From PALSA-660 sp963726435 (lineage in GTDB: Bacteria > Actinomycetota > Coriobacteriia > Anaerosomatales > PALSA-660), in assembly GCA_963726435.1 (NCBI GenBank), contig CAVSCJ010000001.1, forward strand, positions 248,001-312,000: DNA of 64,000 nt, read 5' to 3'. The notes under the pieces were generated by a model. It searched no databases and had not been told where the DNA came from. It was given only the letters and a program-made list of their open reading frames with translations. A program made the translations under genes and the position numbers. This document shows, in pieces, positions 27,377 through 37,588 of this stretch; position 1 is the first letter of the stretch; every line of letters starts with the position of its first letter.

Positions 27377-27967
27377 CTAGGCCTCCGGCGCCTCGGCCGA
27401 GAGCTCGGGGCCGCCGGTGCTGACCACCACGGTGGCGGGCCGGAGCACCCGGCCGCCCAGGGAGTAGCCCTTCTGGTAGACCTCGACGACGGTGTGCTCG
27501 GGAAGATCCGGGTCGGGCCGCTCGGCCAGAGCCTGGTGCAGATGGGGGTCGAACGCCTGCCCGAACGGGTCGATCACCGTGACACCCTCGTTCGCGAAGA
27601 CGCCGAGGATCCGCGAGCGAACCATCTCGACACCGGTGAGCAGATGCTCCAGTTCGGTCCCGGAAGCCGTGCTCGCCACGGTGTGGTCGATGGTGCGGTC
27701 CAGGTCGTCGAGTACCGGGAGGAGATCCTCGACGATGCGCTGACCGGCCCGGACCCGCATCTCGGCGGAGTCCCGCTCCTGCCTGCGCTTGTAGTTCTCG
27801 AACTCGGCCTGCCAGCGCTGGGCGGTCGCGAGGTTGCGGTCGGCTTCGTCTCTGGTGGCCTCGAGAAGCGCGCCGAGGTCCTCCTCACGCTCGGTATCGA
27901 GCTGGGGAGGGTCCTTCGGCGCAGGCCTCTCGCGGTCGTGCTCGGGCTGTGGCTTGCGGGAAGTCAT
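27377..27967 (-). CDS. grpE: nucleotide exchange factor GrpE
   Basis: A 196-residue protein: charged N-terminal coiled coil, then RWQAEFENYKRRQERD and the family signature region LPVLDDLDRTIDHT, with the C-terminal beta domain ending in the GQAFDPHLHQAL and VVEVYQKGYSLGGRVLRPATVVVS motifs. It releases ADP from DnaK. It starts 4 nt after the dnaK stop, consistent with one transcript. Confidence 0.95.
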   Translation of the reverse strand: MTSRKPQPEHDRERPAPKDPPQLDTEREEDLGALLEATRDEADRNLATAQRWQAEFENYKRRQERDSAEMRVRAGQRIVEDLLPVLDDLDRTIDHTVASTASGTELEHLLTGVEMVRSRILGVFANEGVTVIDPFGQAFDPHLHQALAERPDPDLPEHTVVEVYQKGYSLGGRVLRPATVVVSTGGPELSAEAPEA

Positions 27968-27971
27968 CGGC

Positions 27972-29873
<1,902 letters not shown>

Positions 29874-29925
29874 GGTTGTCGGTCTCCTTCCGAACGGGTT
29901 TCACGGCGCTTCGCGCGCCTTGCGC

Positions 29926-29955
29926 ATGGTACAAATCTATGTGACCTATTGTCAA
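29926..29955 (-). promoter_or_regulatory. dnaK promoter
   Basis: TTGACA (29955-29950), an 18-bp spacer and TACCAT (29931-29926) on the minus strand, with dnaK starting about 45 nt after the predicted transcription start. A CTTGA half-site overlaps the -35 box, where a repressor such as HspR could act. Confidence 0.5.
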
Positions 29956-30095
29956 GTTTTGTTCGTGCCGTGCTGACATGGTACCCGCCAACGCGGCCCG
30001 CGAAACCGTGGCGCGGGCCGGCCCGCCGCGCGATGCGCCCCAGGGCGACCGCCGCCCGCGTCAGTCGAGCGGCGCAGCGGCGGCGGACTCGCCCC

Positions 30096-30124
30096 TTTAC
30101 ACCCGCCGCGCGAGTGAGTAATGT
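30096..30124 (+). promoter_or_regulatory. ferredoxin promoter
   Basis: TTTACA (30096-30101), a 17-bp spacer and TAATGT (30119-30124) precede the ferredoxin start by about 47 nt. Confidence 0.45.
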
Positions 30125-30170
30125 ACGCGCGACCGATCCTTGGCCCCCGCCCGCGCGAAAAGGACCTCAA

Positions 30171-30359
30171 ATGCCCCGACCCATCATCGACGAAGAGGAA
30201 TGCTCCGGCTGCGGCGTCTGCGTCGACGCATGCCCCGCGGCCGTTATCGAGCTGGTCGGCGACGTGGCAGAGCCCGTCAACGACGACGATTGCACCGCTT
30301 GTGAGACGTGCCTGGAGGAGTGCCCGATGGGCGCGATCACCGAGATCGAAGAGGACTAG
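30171..30359 (+). CDS. 2x[4Fe-4S] ferredoxin
   Basis: A 62-residue protein with two CxxCxxCxxxCP clusters (CSGCGVCVDACP and CTACETCLEECP) and an acidic surface, the classical clostridial-type low-potential ferredoxin. It carries single electrons between soluble oxidoreductases. AAGGA lies 8 nt before the ATG. It is monocistronic: a promoter precedes it and a strong hairpin follows. Confidence 0.93.
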   Translation: MPRPIIDEEECSGCGVCVDACPAAVIELVGDVAEPVNDDDCTACETCLEECPMGAITEIEED

Positions 30360-30393
30360 CCTCCGAACCCGCGCGTCTCCGAGGTGAACGATC

Positions 30394-30422
30394 GCAAGGC
30401 GTCCCTACTAGGGGCGCCTTGC
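30394..30422. terminator. bidirectional terminator hairpin
   Basis: GCAAGGCGTCCCTA pairs with TAGGGGCGCCTTGC (one G-T wobble) in a long stem just after the ferredoxin stop. The stem also contains the stop codon of the convergent gene on the minus strand, so one structure can serve both transcripts. There is no long T-run. Confidence 0.6.
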
Positions 30423-30953
30423 CTGCGTCCTGTGGCCCGCCAAGGCGGCCGCCGACTTCATGGCTGCCCACACGCGCCCCTTGGCTCTGGGGTCTCCCAG
30501 GGACCTCGCGAACTCCCCCGCGTTGCCGAGCACTCGGCCCGCACTGCGGACGGGCCGGCCCGCCTCGAGGGCCTTGAGCCCGAACGCGGCGGCCAAGTCC
30601 TGCGCCCCTCCCGCGTCGAGCGCCAGAACGAACGGGGAGTCGACGGCCTCCAGCGCCAGGCGAAGACGGGCCGCCACCGCCGCGGGATCCACTTCCGCCG
30701 GGCGCGACGCGATCACGAAGACAGATCCGCTCTCGAATCCGAGAGCCGCCAGTGCCTTGTCGACTGCTTCGGCTACATCGCCCGGCAGTATCGAGCCCCC
30801 AGGGGGCTGGAGAGCGCCGACCACGATGGCGACGGCTCCAAGAGGGTCGCCGCTCCACCCGCCCTCCGCGACGCCTGCGAGAGCGTCGGCGTCGCGGAGT
30901 TCCGCGAGTGCCTTGGCCTCGTAGAGGTCGAGCGGATCAGGCGTCGAAGTCAT
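30408..30953 (-). CDS. conserved hypothetical protein coupled to sugar epimerase
   Basis: A 181-residue protein of unknown function. It starts MTSTPDPLDLYEAKALAEL and contains ILPGDVAEAVDKALAALGF, VFVIASRPAEVDP, FVLALDAGGAQDLAAAFGL and AGRVLGNAGEFARSL. The order of a leucine-rich beta strand, LALDAGGAQDL and a later GRVLGNAG loosely recalls uracil-DNA-glycosylase-fold proteins, but no catalytic motif is clear and this is only a guess. The ATG overlaps the stop of the upstream epimerase gene (ATGA), so it is translated with it. The stop lies inside the terminator hairpin. Confidence 0.55.
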   Translation of the reverse strand: MTSTPDPLDLYEAKALAELRDADALAGVAEGGWSGDPLGAVAIVVGALQPPGGSILPGDVAEAVDKALAALGFESGSVFVIASRPAEVDPAAVAARLRLALEAVDSPFVLALDAGGAQDLAAAFGLKALEAGRPVRSAGRVLGNAGEFARSLGDPRAKGRVWAAMKSAAALAGHRTQARRP

Positions 30954-31894
30954 GCCAGGTTCGCGGCCAGCCAGCGCCAGGTGACCGCCAAGCCACCCTC
31001 GATGTCCTGTTGCGGCCGCCATCCCAGGACCCGCTCTGCTTTGGATGGATCCAGGACGCTGTGAAGGATGTCGCCCTCGCGCGGAGGCTGGTGCTCCACT
31101 TCCACCAGCACGCGCGACAGCGCGCGCAGGTAGCTCGCGACCTGCGCGACAGAGGTGGCGACACCGGTCGAGACGTTGTAGGCCGGACCGTCGGGCATCT
31201 CCCCCGAGAGCGGCTGCTCCGACTCGATGGCGTCCAGGATGAAGGCGACGACGTCCCCGACGTAGATGAAGTCTCGGGTCTGCCGGCCGTCGCCGAAGAT
31301 GACAGGCACCTGCCCGCGTGCGAAACGCGATCCCAGGATCGCGACCACACCGCCCTCGCCGCGCCAATCCTGGCGCGGGCCGTAGACGTTCGAGAAGCGC
31401 ATCGAGGCGAAGTCGACGCCGGTGCCCGCCAGTGCCTGCGCCAGTGCCGCCTCCGCCTCGAGCTTCGAAACCCCGTACGGATTGGCCGGGCGCTTCGCGG
31501 CGATCTCCTGCAGCGGCAGTGTCTCAGGGTCGCCGTAGACGGCCGCCGAAGACGCCGAGAGCACCCTCCGTGCGCCGGCAGCCGCAGCCGCTCGCGCGAC
31601 CGCCATAGTGCCGTCGACGTTGACCGCGTGGTCGCGCTCCGGATCGGCGATCGCGCGTTGCACATCGGTCTGCGCCGCCAAGTGGACGACCGCCTCCGGC
31701 TCGAATCCGGCGATCGCGCGAGCGAGCGCGGGATCCAGCACGTCAAGGCTGCGGAAGTCCGCGGCCGGGTGAATGTTGGCGACGCTTCCCGTCGACAGGT
31801 CGTCGACCACCGAGACACCATGCCCGCTGGCGACCAGCGCGTGGACGAGATTGCTGCCGATGAACCCGGCGCCGCCGGTGACCAGAACGCGCAT
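30950..31894 (-). CDS. NAD-dependent nucleotide-sugar epimerase (GalE-like)
   Basis: A 314-residue extended SDR: MRVLVTGGAGFIGSNLVHAL, VVDDLSTG, VHLAAQTDV, SASSAAVYGDP, NPYGVSKLEAE (Tyr-x3-Lys), MRFSNVYGPRQ and VIFGDGRQTRDFIYVGDVV. Likely a UDP-glucose/UDP-GalNAc 4-epimerase-type enzyme; the exact substrate cannot be assigned. Lies 16 nt after the lon stop on the same strand and is coupled to the unknown downstream gene. It is separate from the main polysaccharide locus but may feed it. Confidence 0.82.
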   Translation of the reverse strand: MRVLVTGGAGFIGSNLVHALVASGHGVSVVDDLSTGSVANIHPAADFRSLDVLDPALARAIAGFEPEAVVHLAAQTDVQRAIADPERDHAVNVDGTMAVARAAAAAGARRVLSASSAAVYGDPETLPLQEIAAKRPANPYGVSKLEAEAALAQALAGTGVDFASMRFSNVYGPRQDWRGEGGVVAILGSRFARGQVPVIFGDGRQTRDFIYVGDVVAFILDAIESEQPLSGEMPDGPAYNVSTGVATSVAQVASYLRALSRVLVEVEHQPPREGDILHSVLDPSKAERVLGWRPQQDIEGGLAVTWRWLAANLA

Positions 31895-31910
31895 GAAGAC
31901 CCCCTCTCCG

Positions 31911-34274
31911 CTACCTCCCCTTGCGCCCGATCGGCGGGCACGGCTCCACCAGAGCGCGCTCGAGCACCTCGTGCATGCTCGACACGGGCACGATCTCGAT
32001 CTCTTCGCGCACGTGCGGAGGGAGCAGCTCGAGGTCGCGCACGTTCTCCTTCGGGATCAGCACGGTCTTGATGCCGGCGCGATGGGCCGCCAGCATCTTC
32101 TCCTTGAGACCGCCGATGGGCAGCACGTGCCCGCGCAACGTGATCTCGCCCGTCATGGCCACGTCTCGACGCACGGCGCAGCCCATGAGCGCCGATGCGA
32201 TGGCGGTGGCCATGGTGATCCCAGCGGAAGGCCCGTCCTTCGGGGTGGCAGCGGCGGGGACGTGAATGTGCAGGTCCATCTTCTCGTTGAAGTCCGGGGA
32301 GATCTGCCATTCGGCCGCGTGAGCACGGATGTAGGAGACGGCGGCCTGCGCCGATTCGCGCATGACGTCGCCCAACTGGCCGGTCAGGATCAGTTCGCCC
32401 TTGCCGGACATGGTGGTGGCCTCTATGAAGACGACGTCGCCGCCGCTCTCGGTCCAGACGAGTCCGGTGGCGGTCCCGATCTCGTCCTTCTCCTCGGCCA
32501 TCCCGAAGCTGAAGCGCGGCGGTCCGAGGTAGCGATGGACGGTGCGCCCGGTCACGCGGGTCTTCCCCCTGTGGCCCTCGACCACCCTGCGCGCGACCTG
32601 CCGGCAGATCGAGGCGATCTGACGCTCGAGGTTCCGCACCCCGGCCTCGCGGGTGTAGCGGCGCACGATCTCGCCGATCGCCTCGTCGGTGACGTCGAGC
32701 TTGCCGGGCGTCAGCCCGTGTTCCCTGAGTTGCTTGGGCACGAGGTACTGCCGCGCGATGTGCAACTTCTCGTCCTCGGTGTAGCCCGGGAAGTGGATGA
32801 CCTCCATGCGGTCCTGCAGCGCCGGCGGGATCGTGTCCAGCAGGTTCGCCGTGGTGATGAACATGATGTCGGACAGGTCGAAAGGCGCCTCGAGATAGTG
32901 GTCCTGGAAGGCGCAGTTCTGCTCAGGGTCCAGCACCTCCAGCAGGGCCGAGGTCGGGTCGCCGCGGAAGTCCACGCCCACCTTGTCGACCTCGTCCATC
33001 ATGAAGACGGGGTTGCGCGTCCCCACAGTGTTGATCGACTGGATGATCCGGCCGGGAAGCGCCCCGACGTAGGTGCGCCGATGCCCGCGGATCTCCGCCT
33101 CGTCGTGCACGCCGCCCAACGACATGCGGATGAACTTGCGCCCCAGTGAGCGGGCGATGGACCTGCCGATCGAGGTCTTGCCCGTGCCGGGAGGCCCTAC
33201 GAAGCACAGGATCGGGCCGCGCTGGGCTTTGGTGAGCTTGTGCACCGCGAGGTACTCGAGGATGCGCTCCTTCACCTTCTCGAGGCCGTAGTGGTCCTCG
33301 TCCAGGATGCGCTTCGCCTCGACCAGGTCCAGCTTCTCCTCGTCCTCTCTGGTCCAGGGGAGTCCTACCAGCCAGTCGAGGTAGGTGCGGATGACTCCCG
33401 TCTCGGCGGCGGCGGAAGGCATCTTCTCAAGGCGGCCGACCTCTTTGAGTGCCTTCTCCTCGACGGCCTCGGGCATGCCTGCCTCGGCGACCTTCGCGCG
33501 GTACTCGTCGACCTCCGCCTGCGCCTCGTCATAGGCGCCGAGCTCCTGCTCGATCGCCTTGAGCTGCTCGCGCAGGAAGTACTCGCGCTGGGAGGCGTTC
33601 ATCGACTCCTTGACGCGGTTCTGGATCTTCGAGCCCAGCTCGAGGATCTGCAGCTCCTTGTGGAGGAACAGGGAGGCCCTTTCGAGGCGCTCGCGGGGCT
33701 CGATCGCCTCGAGGACTACCTGCTTCTCCTCGGACTTGAGGTTCAGGTGGAAGGCGACGAAGTCGGCCAGCCGCCCGGGCTCCTCGACCGAGCCCGCGGC
33801 CATGAGCACCTCCTGAGGGATGGGCTTGCCCAGCTCGGCGGCCTTCTCGAAGTCGCTCACGAGCGCGCGCATCAGGGCCTGCGTCTCCAGGTCGGAGGTC
33901 GCCTCCTCCTCGACAGTCTCGACGCGCACCTGCAGGTAGGGCTCGGTGGCGACCCATTCGATGATCCGCATTCGCGCGACGCCCTCGACCAGCGCCTTCG
34001 CGGTTCCGTCCGGAAGCTTGAGTTCCTGGAGGACCGTGCCTACGCAGCCGACGACATGGAGGTCGGCGGCTCCTGGTTCCTGAACGTCGGGCACCAGCTG
34101 GGCGACGAGCGCAACGTGATGGTCGCCGCGCATCGCCTCCTCCAGGCCGAGGATCGACTTCTCGCGTCCGACGAACAGAGGCACCACGAGGTTCGGGAAC
34201 AGCACCAGGTCCCGGAGAGGGATCAGGGGCATGACCTCGGGGATCGGATCGTTCTTGTCGTCGGCGGTGGACAT
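31911..34274 (-). CDS. lon: ATP-dependent protease Lon
   Basis: A 787-residue LonA. The N-terminal substrate domain starts with VMPLIPLRDLVLFPNLVVPLFVGREKS. The AAA domain has Walker A FVGPPGTGKTSIGRSIA and ISLGG-like RMSLGGVHDEAEIRGHRRTY. The protease domain has the catalytic Ser in PKDGPSAGITM and the Lys in GGLKEKMLAAHRAG. A soluble hexameric protease for damaged and regulatory proteins. Its upstream region holds an inverted repeat described separately. It is clean throughout. Confidence 0.97.
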   Translation of the reverse strand: MSTADDKNDPIPEVMPLIPLRDLVLFPNLVVPLFVGREKSILGLEEAMRGDHHVALVAQLVPDVQEPGAADLHVVGCVGTVLQELKLPDGTAKALVEGVARMRIIEWVATEPYLQVRVETVEEEATSDLETQALMRALVSDFEKAAELGKPIPQEVLMAAGSVEEPGRLADFVAFHLNLKSEEKQVVLEAIEPRERLERASLFLHKELQILELGSKIQNRVKESMNASQREYFLREQLKAIEQELGAYDEAQAEVDEYRAKVAEAGMPEAVEEKALKEVGRLEKMPSAAAETGVIRTYLDWLVGLPWTREDEEKLDLVEAKRILDEDHYGLEKVKERILEYLAVHKLTKAQRGPILCFVGPPGTGKTSIGRSIARSLGRKFIRMSLGGVHDEAEIRGHRRTYVGALPGRIIQSINTVGTRNPVFMMDEVDKVGVDFRGDPTSALLEVLDPEQNCAFQDHYLEAPFDLSDIMFITTANLLDTIPPALQDRMEVIHFPGYTEDEKLHIARQYLVPKQLREHGLTPGKLDVTDEAIGEIVRRYTREAGVRNLERQIASICRQVARRVVEGHRGKTRVTGRTVHRYLGPPRFSFGMAEEKDEIGTATGLVWTESGGDVVFIEATTMSGKGELILTGQLGDVMRESAQAAVSYIRAHAAEWQISPDFNEKMDLHIHVPAAATPKDGPSAGITMATAIASALMGCAVRRDVAMTGEITLRGHVLPIGGLKEKMLAAHRAGIKTVLIPKENVRDLELLPPHVREEIEIVPVSSMHEVLERALVEPCPPIGRKGR

Positions 34275-34303
34275 CGGCGCCTCGTCACTTCCCTAGGGTG
34301 CGA

Positions 34304-34335
34304 TACTGTACTTCGGGTCTTCCTTCGACACAGTA
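34304..34335. promoter_or_regulatory. inverted repeat in the lon / secreted-protein divergent region
   Basis: TACTGT (34304-34309) and ACAGTA (34330-34335) form a perfect 6-bp inverted repeat with a 20-bp gap, between the divergent lon and 34395 genes. It may be an operator or two promoter -10-like elements; nothing assigns a factor. Confidence 0.25.
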
Positions 34336-34394
34336 CCCGTAATCCCCTGCCCCGCCCCGGGCGGCGAATGGACGAGGAGCACGGAGGTCCCGTG

Positions 34395-36350
34395 ATGGCC
34401 AGAGTGCCGAGGTTCGCCCTCGTCGCGGCTGCGACGCTGGCCGTGGGCCTCACTCTGTCCGTCGGCGCGGCCGTTGCGGCGCCTGCGACGGCAGGTCCGG
34501 TCCGTTCGGTGACCATCATCGCGCCGCGTTGGCTATACCTCGACGGGGAACTCGACGTCGGTGTTCGCGTCGCCGTCCGCAACAGCACCCGAACGGTGGC
34601 CGCCTCACTGGATCTGTTCGACGCCGCCGGCGTCTCGCGCTGGCACTCGTACCAGAGCCGTTCCATCCGTGGCTCGGTCACCTACGAGTTCTCCTTCTCC
34701 GCAGCGATCGGCGACCTCGGGCTCGCTCCCGGCGTCTACCGCCTGCGCGCTCGAGTCACCGGCACCGGCTCGCTCGCCTTGGAGCGCTCCACGCAGCTGC
34801 TCGTCATTGATCGGTCGATGCATCCGGTCCCGGTCTGCGTCATCGTCAGGGTGGCCGGCCCGCCGTCCGCGGGCGACGGCTCCACCGAGACCGAGCAGGA
34901 GTCGGAGCGCCTCACAGCATCGGACGCAGCGGACCTCGGACGGCTCGCTGTGCTGCGCCCCGATCTGCACCTGACATTGGCGGTGCCGCCGTTCCTGCTC
35001 CAGGAGTGGGGAGCCGCGCCCGGCGAGGACCAGACTTCTACTCCCGTGGCGGGCGCGGACGCGGTCGATTCGCTCCGGCGGGCCGTGGAGGCTGGCACTC
35101 CCCTGCTGCGCGGGATGTACGCCGACCCCGATCTGTCCGCCATAGCCACAGCGACTGCGGACCTGCAGACGCAGGCAGCCCGCGGCGATGCAGTGGTCGC
35201 GGCCTTGGGCGCAGCGCCCGGATCCACCGCCGCCACCGGCTTCGCCGCACTCTCCGGCCCGATGCCTGAGGCGATCGCCGCGATCGAGGCCGCGCGGGGG
35301 GTCCGCTATGCCGTCACCGACACGTCATCCGTACTGCCCGCTCGCGGCGCGGTTGTTCCCGATCCCTACGCGGTTACGATCCCCGCCGGCCGCGGCTCGC
35401 CAGCCGTGTCGATGACCGTCCTCCTCGTCGACCGCGCGGCCTCCGCCGGTCTGGCTGACCCCACGCGCGTCGCCGGTCTCGCGACCGATCTCTTCACGCG
35501 CGCCGGATCCGCGCAGCGGCCACGCGCCGTCGTGCTCGTGGTCGACGTCGGGGCCGACGGAGTTCGCACTTCCGCCGTCGCGGAGTCCCTCGAGACCCTC
35601 GCCGGCGTCCCGTGGGTGCGTCTCGTGGACGCGCGCGCGGCCGCTGCCACGACCGGACTGCCCGCCGCCACGTTGCGCACCGAGCCCGCCGACCAGGCGC
35701 TTGCGCCTGACGGCTACTGGGCGACCGTCGCCGACGCACGTTCCCGCGTGTTCGGCCTGCTCGCCGCGGCCGGTGCAAGCGACGCGGACGCAGCGAACGC
35801 GCTCGAGTCGCTCCTGATGGCCGAGAGCCGAGTGTGGGCAGGGCCGGACGGGTCGTGGTCGCGCGCCGAGCGCGGGCGCGCGCTCGCGCGCGCGGCGGCC
35901 GCAACGGCCGACTCGGTACTCTCCAAAGTGACCTTGGACGCGCCTTCCGTGACCCTCCCCGGAAGTGAGGGGAAGGTCCCCGTCAGCATCATCAACTCGA
36001 GCGGCAGGACGCTCGTCGTCGACCTTCAGGCGACCTCGTCAGACGTTCGAGTACAGCGGGCGAGCGTCTCGGTCGACCTGCGGCCCGGCGAGAACGTGGA
36101 GTCGGTCCCTGTCTCTCTGGGGACCTCGACCTCAGGCGTCGTGCAGGTCGCAGTCGCGGCGGGCGGCTACCGCATCGAGACCGCGGCGGTCACGGTCACG
36201 GCTTCCTATCAGGACCGCATAGTCCTGCTGGCCGCCGTCCTGGTCATCCTGGCAGCCCTGCTCCTATACGTCCGGCGTCACTTCGGACGCGGCGCCCTCA
36301 GGCGCGCGGACGCCGGCGACACACAGGACGTGGACACGCCCGAGGCCTGA
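34395..36350 (+). CDS. secreted, C-terminally anchored DUF6049-like protein
   Basis: A 651-residue protein with an N-terminal signal peptide (about 1-30, ending in an AAPATA-type cleavage region) and one C-terminal membrane helix (about 610-630, ILLAAVLVILAALLLYV type) with a short basic and acidic cytoplasmic tail. The middle part has LRPDLHLTLAVPPFLL, TPLLRGMYADPDLSAIA and later AVVLVVDVG, a layout like the actinobacterial DUF6049 family (surface proteins of unknown role often near cell-wall genes). An Ig-like repeat region precedes the membrane helix. Start ATG 34395 has GGAGG 7 nt upstream; GTG 34392 is the alternative. Family placement is by memory of pattern and is tentative. Confidence 0.6.
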   Translation: MARVPRFALVAAATLAVGLTLSVGAAVAAPATAGPVRSVTIIAPRWLYLDGELDVGVRVAVRNSTRTVAASLDLFDAAGVSRWHSYQSRSIRGSVTYEFSFSAAIGDLGLAPGVYRLRARVTGTGSLALERSTQLLVIDRSMHPVPVCVIVRVAGPPSAGDGSTETEQESERLTASDAADLGRLAVLRPDLHLTLAVPPFLLQEWGAAPGEDQTSTPVAGADAVDSLRRAVEAGTPLLRGMYADPDLSAIATATADLQTQAARGDAVVAALGAAPGSTAATGFAALSGPMPEAIAAIEAARGVRYAVTDTSSVLPARGAVVPDPYAVTIPAGRGSPAVSMTVLLVDRAASAGLADPTRVAGLATDLFTRAGSAQRPRAVVLVVDVGADGVRTSAVAESLETLAGVPWVRLVDARAAAATTGLPAATLRTEPADQALAPDGYWATVADARSRVFGLLAAAGASDADAANALESLLMAESRVWAGPDGSWSRAERGRALARAAAATADSVLSKVTLDAPSVTLPGSEGKVPVSIINSSGRTLVVDLQATSSDVRVQRASVSVDLRPGENVESVPVSLGTSTSGVVQVAVAAGGYRIETAAVTVTASYQDRIVLLAAVLVILAALLLYVRRHFGRGALRRADAGDTQDVDTPEA

Positions 36351-36356
36351 CGCCGC

Positions 36357-36385
36357 GACCTGCACGACCGAGAGGTGGCTATACT
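36357..36385 (+). promoter_or_regulatory. promoter of the PIN-TPR / trxB unit
   Basis: GACCTG (36357-36362), a 17-bp spacer and TATACT (36380-36385) lie just after the stop of the previous gene and 91 nt before the PIN-TPR start. Confidence 0.45.
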
Positions 36386-36475
36386 TCTATCGCGTCGCTT
36401 CGGCCGCCTTCCGGACCCCGGCAGTCGTTCCGGTACGAGGCGGACACCTGACCCACCTTCGAGAGGCTGTGAGAA

Positions 36476-37588
36476 GTGCGGACCGTCGTCATCGACACGA
36501 ACGTGCTGCTGTCTCAGCCCGAAGTCGTGAACACCTTCCACGACGCCGACGTGGTCATCCCCGAGATGGTGCTGTCGGAGATCGACAAGCTGAAGACGGC
36601 CCGCGTCGATCCCGAACTCCGCTACAAGGGGCGTCAGGTCAGCCGCATCCTCTTCGAACTCTCCGGTGTCGGCAGCCTGCACGACGGCGTGGCGGTCGCG
36701 GGTGGCAGCACTCTGCGCATCGCGGGGCTCGCCAGCGATGCTGAGATGCCGCCCGGCCTCTCGGCCCGCAACACCGATGACCGCATCCTTGCCGTCGCCA
36801 TCCGCTTGCAGCAGGAGTCAGGCGCCCCGGTGACCCTCGTCACCAACGACTTGAACATGCTGCTCAAAGCGCAGAGGTTCCGTCTCGAGGTCGAGCACGT
36901 GGATAGCGACGACGCCTTCCTGCGCCGATTCGTGGTCCGTCCCTTCCAGCGATATCGGGCCGCGCTCGGCATCCTCGCTGTGGCGGTCGCGGTCTTCGCC
37001 GCCGCCATCTACCTGACATTGTTCAGCCCCTTCGCCGCGAGCCACCAGCCGACCGGACTCGCATCCGTGCCGCCGGAGTTCGTCGAGCAACTCACACTCG
37101 AGCAGCAGCAAGAGCTCAACTACCTCTACCGGCTTCAGGCCGATCCGAAGGACGTGGACGCACGTTCGGCGCTCGCCACCGTCTACGACGCACTGTCCCA
37201 GCAGAACGCCACCTACCTCCCGTTCGCCATCAAGCACTGGGAGATGGTCGTACAGCAGTCGCCTAGTGACGTGGACGCGCGCACCGACCTGGCGACCGAC
37301 TACTTCCGTTCGGGGCGTGTGGACCTGGCCATCAAGGAGGTGGAGCAGGTCCTCGCGGCGAGCCCAGAGCACGTGAACGCGAACTTCAACCTCGCCGTCT
37401 TCCTGCTCAGCTCCACCCCGAAGGACTACCAGGGGGCCGCGACCCAGCTCGAGCTGGTCATCAGGCTGACGACGGGCGACAGCTCCCGCTCGGCCATCCT
37501 CGAGCGAGCGACGACCCTCCTCGAGCAGGTCAAGAAGGATGCGGCTGTGGCCGGTGTCACGTTGCGTCTCGAAGGGGGCTCGCTGTGA
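36476..37588 (+). CDS. PIN domain - transmembrane helix - TPR protein
   Basis: A 370-residue protein with an unusual build. Residues 1-150 are a PIN nuclease domain with all four acidic positions in place: Asp7 in VIDTN, Glu35 in LSEID, Asp101/102 in NTDDRI and Asp125 in VTNDLN. This resembles the PIN domain that precedes PhoH-type ATPases. A single membrane helix follows (about 162-183), then a TPR region (about 205-360) with repeats such as ARSALATVYDALSQ, ARTDLATDYFRSGRVDLAI and ANFNLAVFLLSS. It would place an RNase-like domain at the inner membrane face with an external or cytoplasmic TPR scaffold, depending on topology. GTG 36476; the stop overlaps trxB (GTGA). Confidence 0.8.
   Translation: MRTVVIDTNVLLSQPEVVNTFHDADVVIPEMVLSEIDKLKTARVDPELRYKGRQVSRILFELSGVGSLHDGVAVAGGSTLRIAGLASDAEMPPGLSARNTDDRILAVAIRLQQESGAPVTLVTNDLNMLLKAQRFRLEVEHVDSDDAFLRRFVVRPFQRYRAALGILAVAVAVFAAAIYLTLFSPFAASHQPTGLASVPPEFVEQLTLEQQQELNYLYRLQADPKDVDARSALATVYDALSQQNATYLPFAIKHWEMVVQQSPSDVDARTDLATDYFRSGRVDLAIKEVEQVLAASPEHVNANFNLAVFLLSSTPKDYQGAATQLELVIRLTTGDSSRSAILERATTLLEQVKKDAAVAGVTLRLEGGSL

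Larger units (their letters stand above)
29874..30170. other. 297-bp divergent regulatory region between dnaK and ferredoxin
   Basis: This gap holds two candidate -10 elements for dnaK on the minus strand (TACCAT at 29931-29926 and at 29983-29978), a TTGACA -35 box, an AT-rich patch (29930-29960) unusual for this window, and a promoter-like pair for the ferredoxin gene on the plus strand. A full HAIR element (CTTGAGT-N7-ACTCAAG) is not seen; only one half-site-like CTTGA overlaps the -35 box. No tRNA or small protein was found. Confidence 0.5.
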
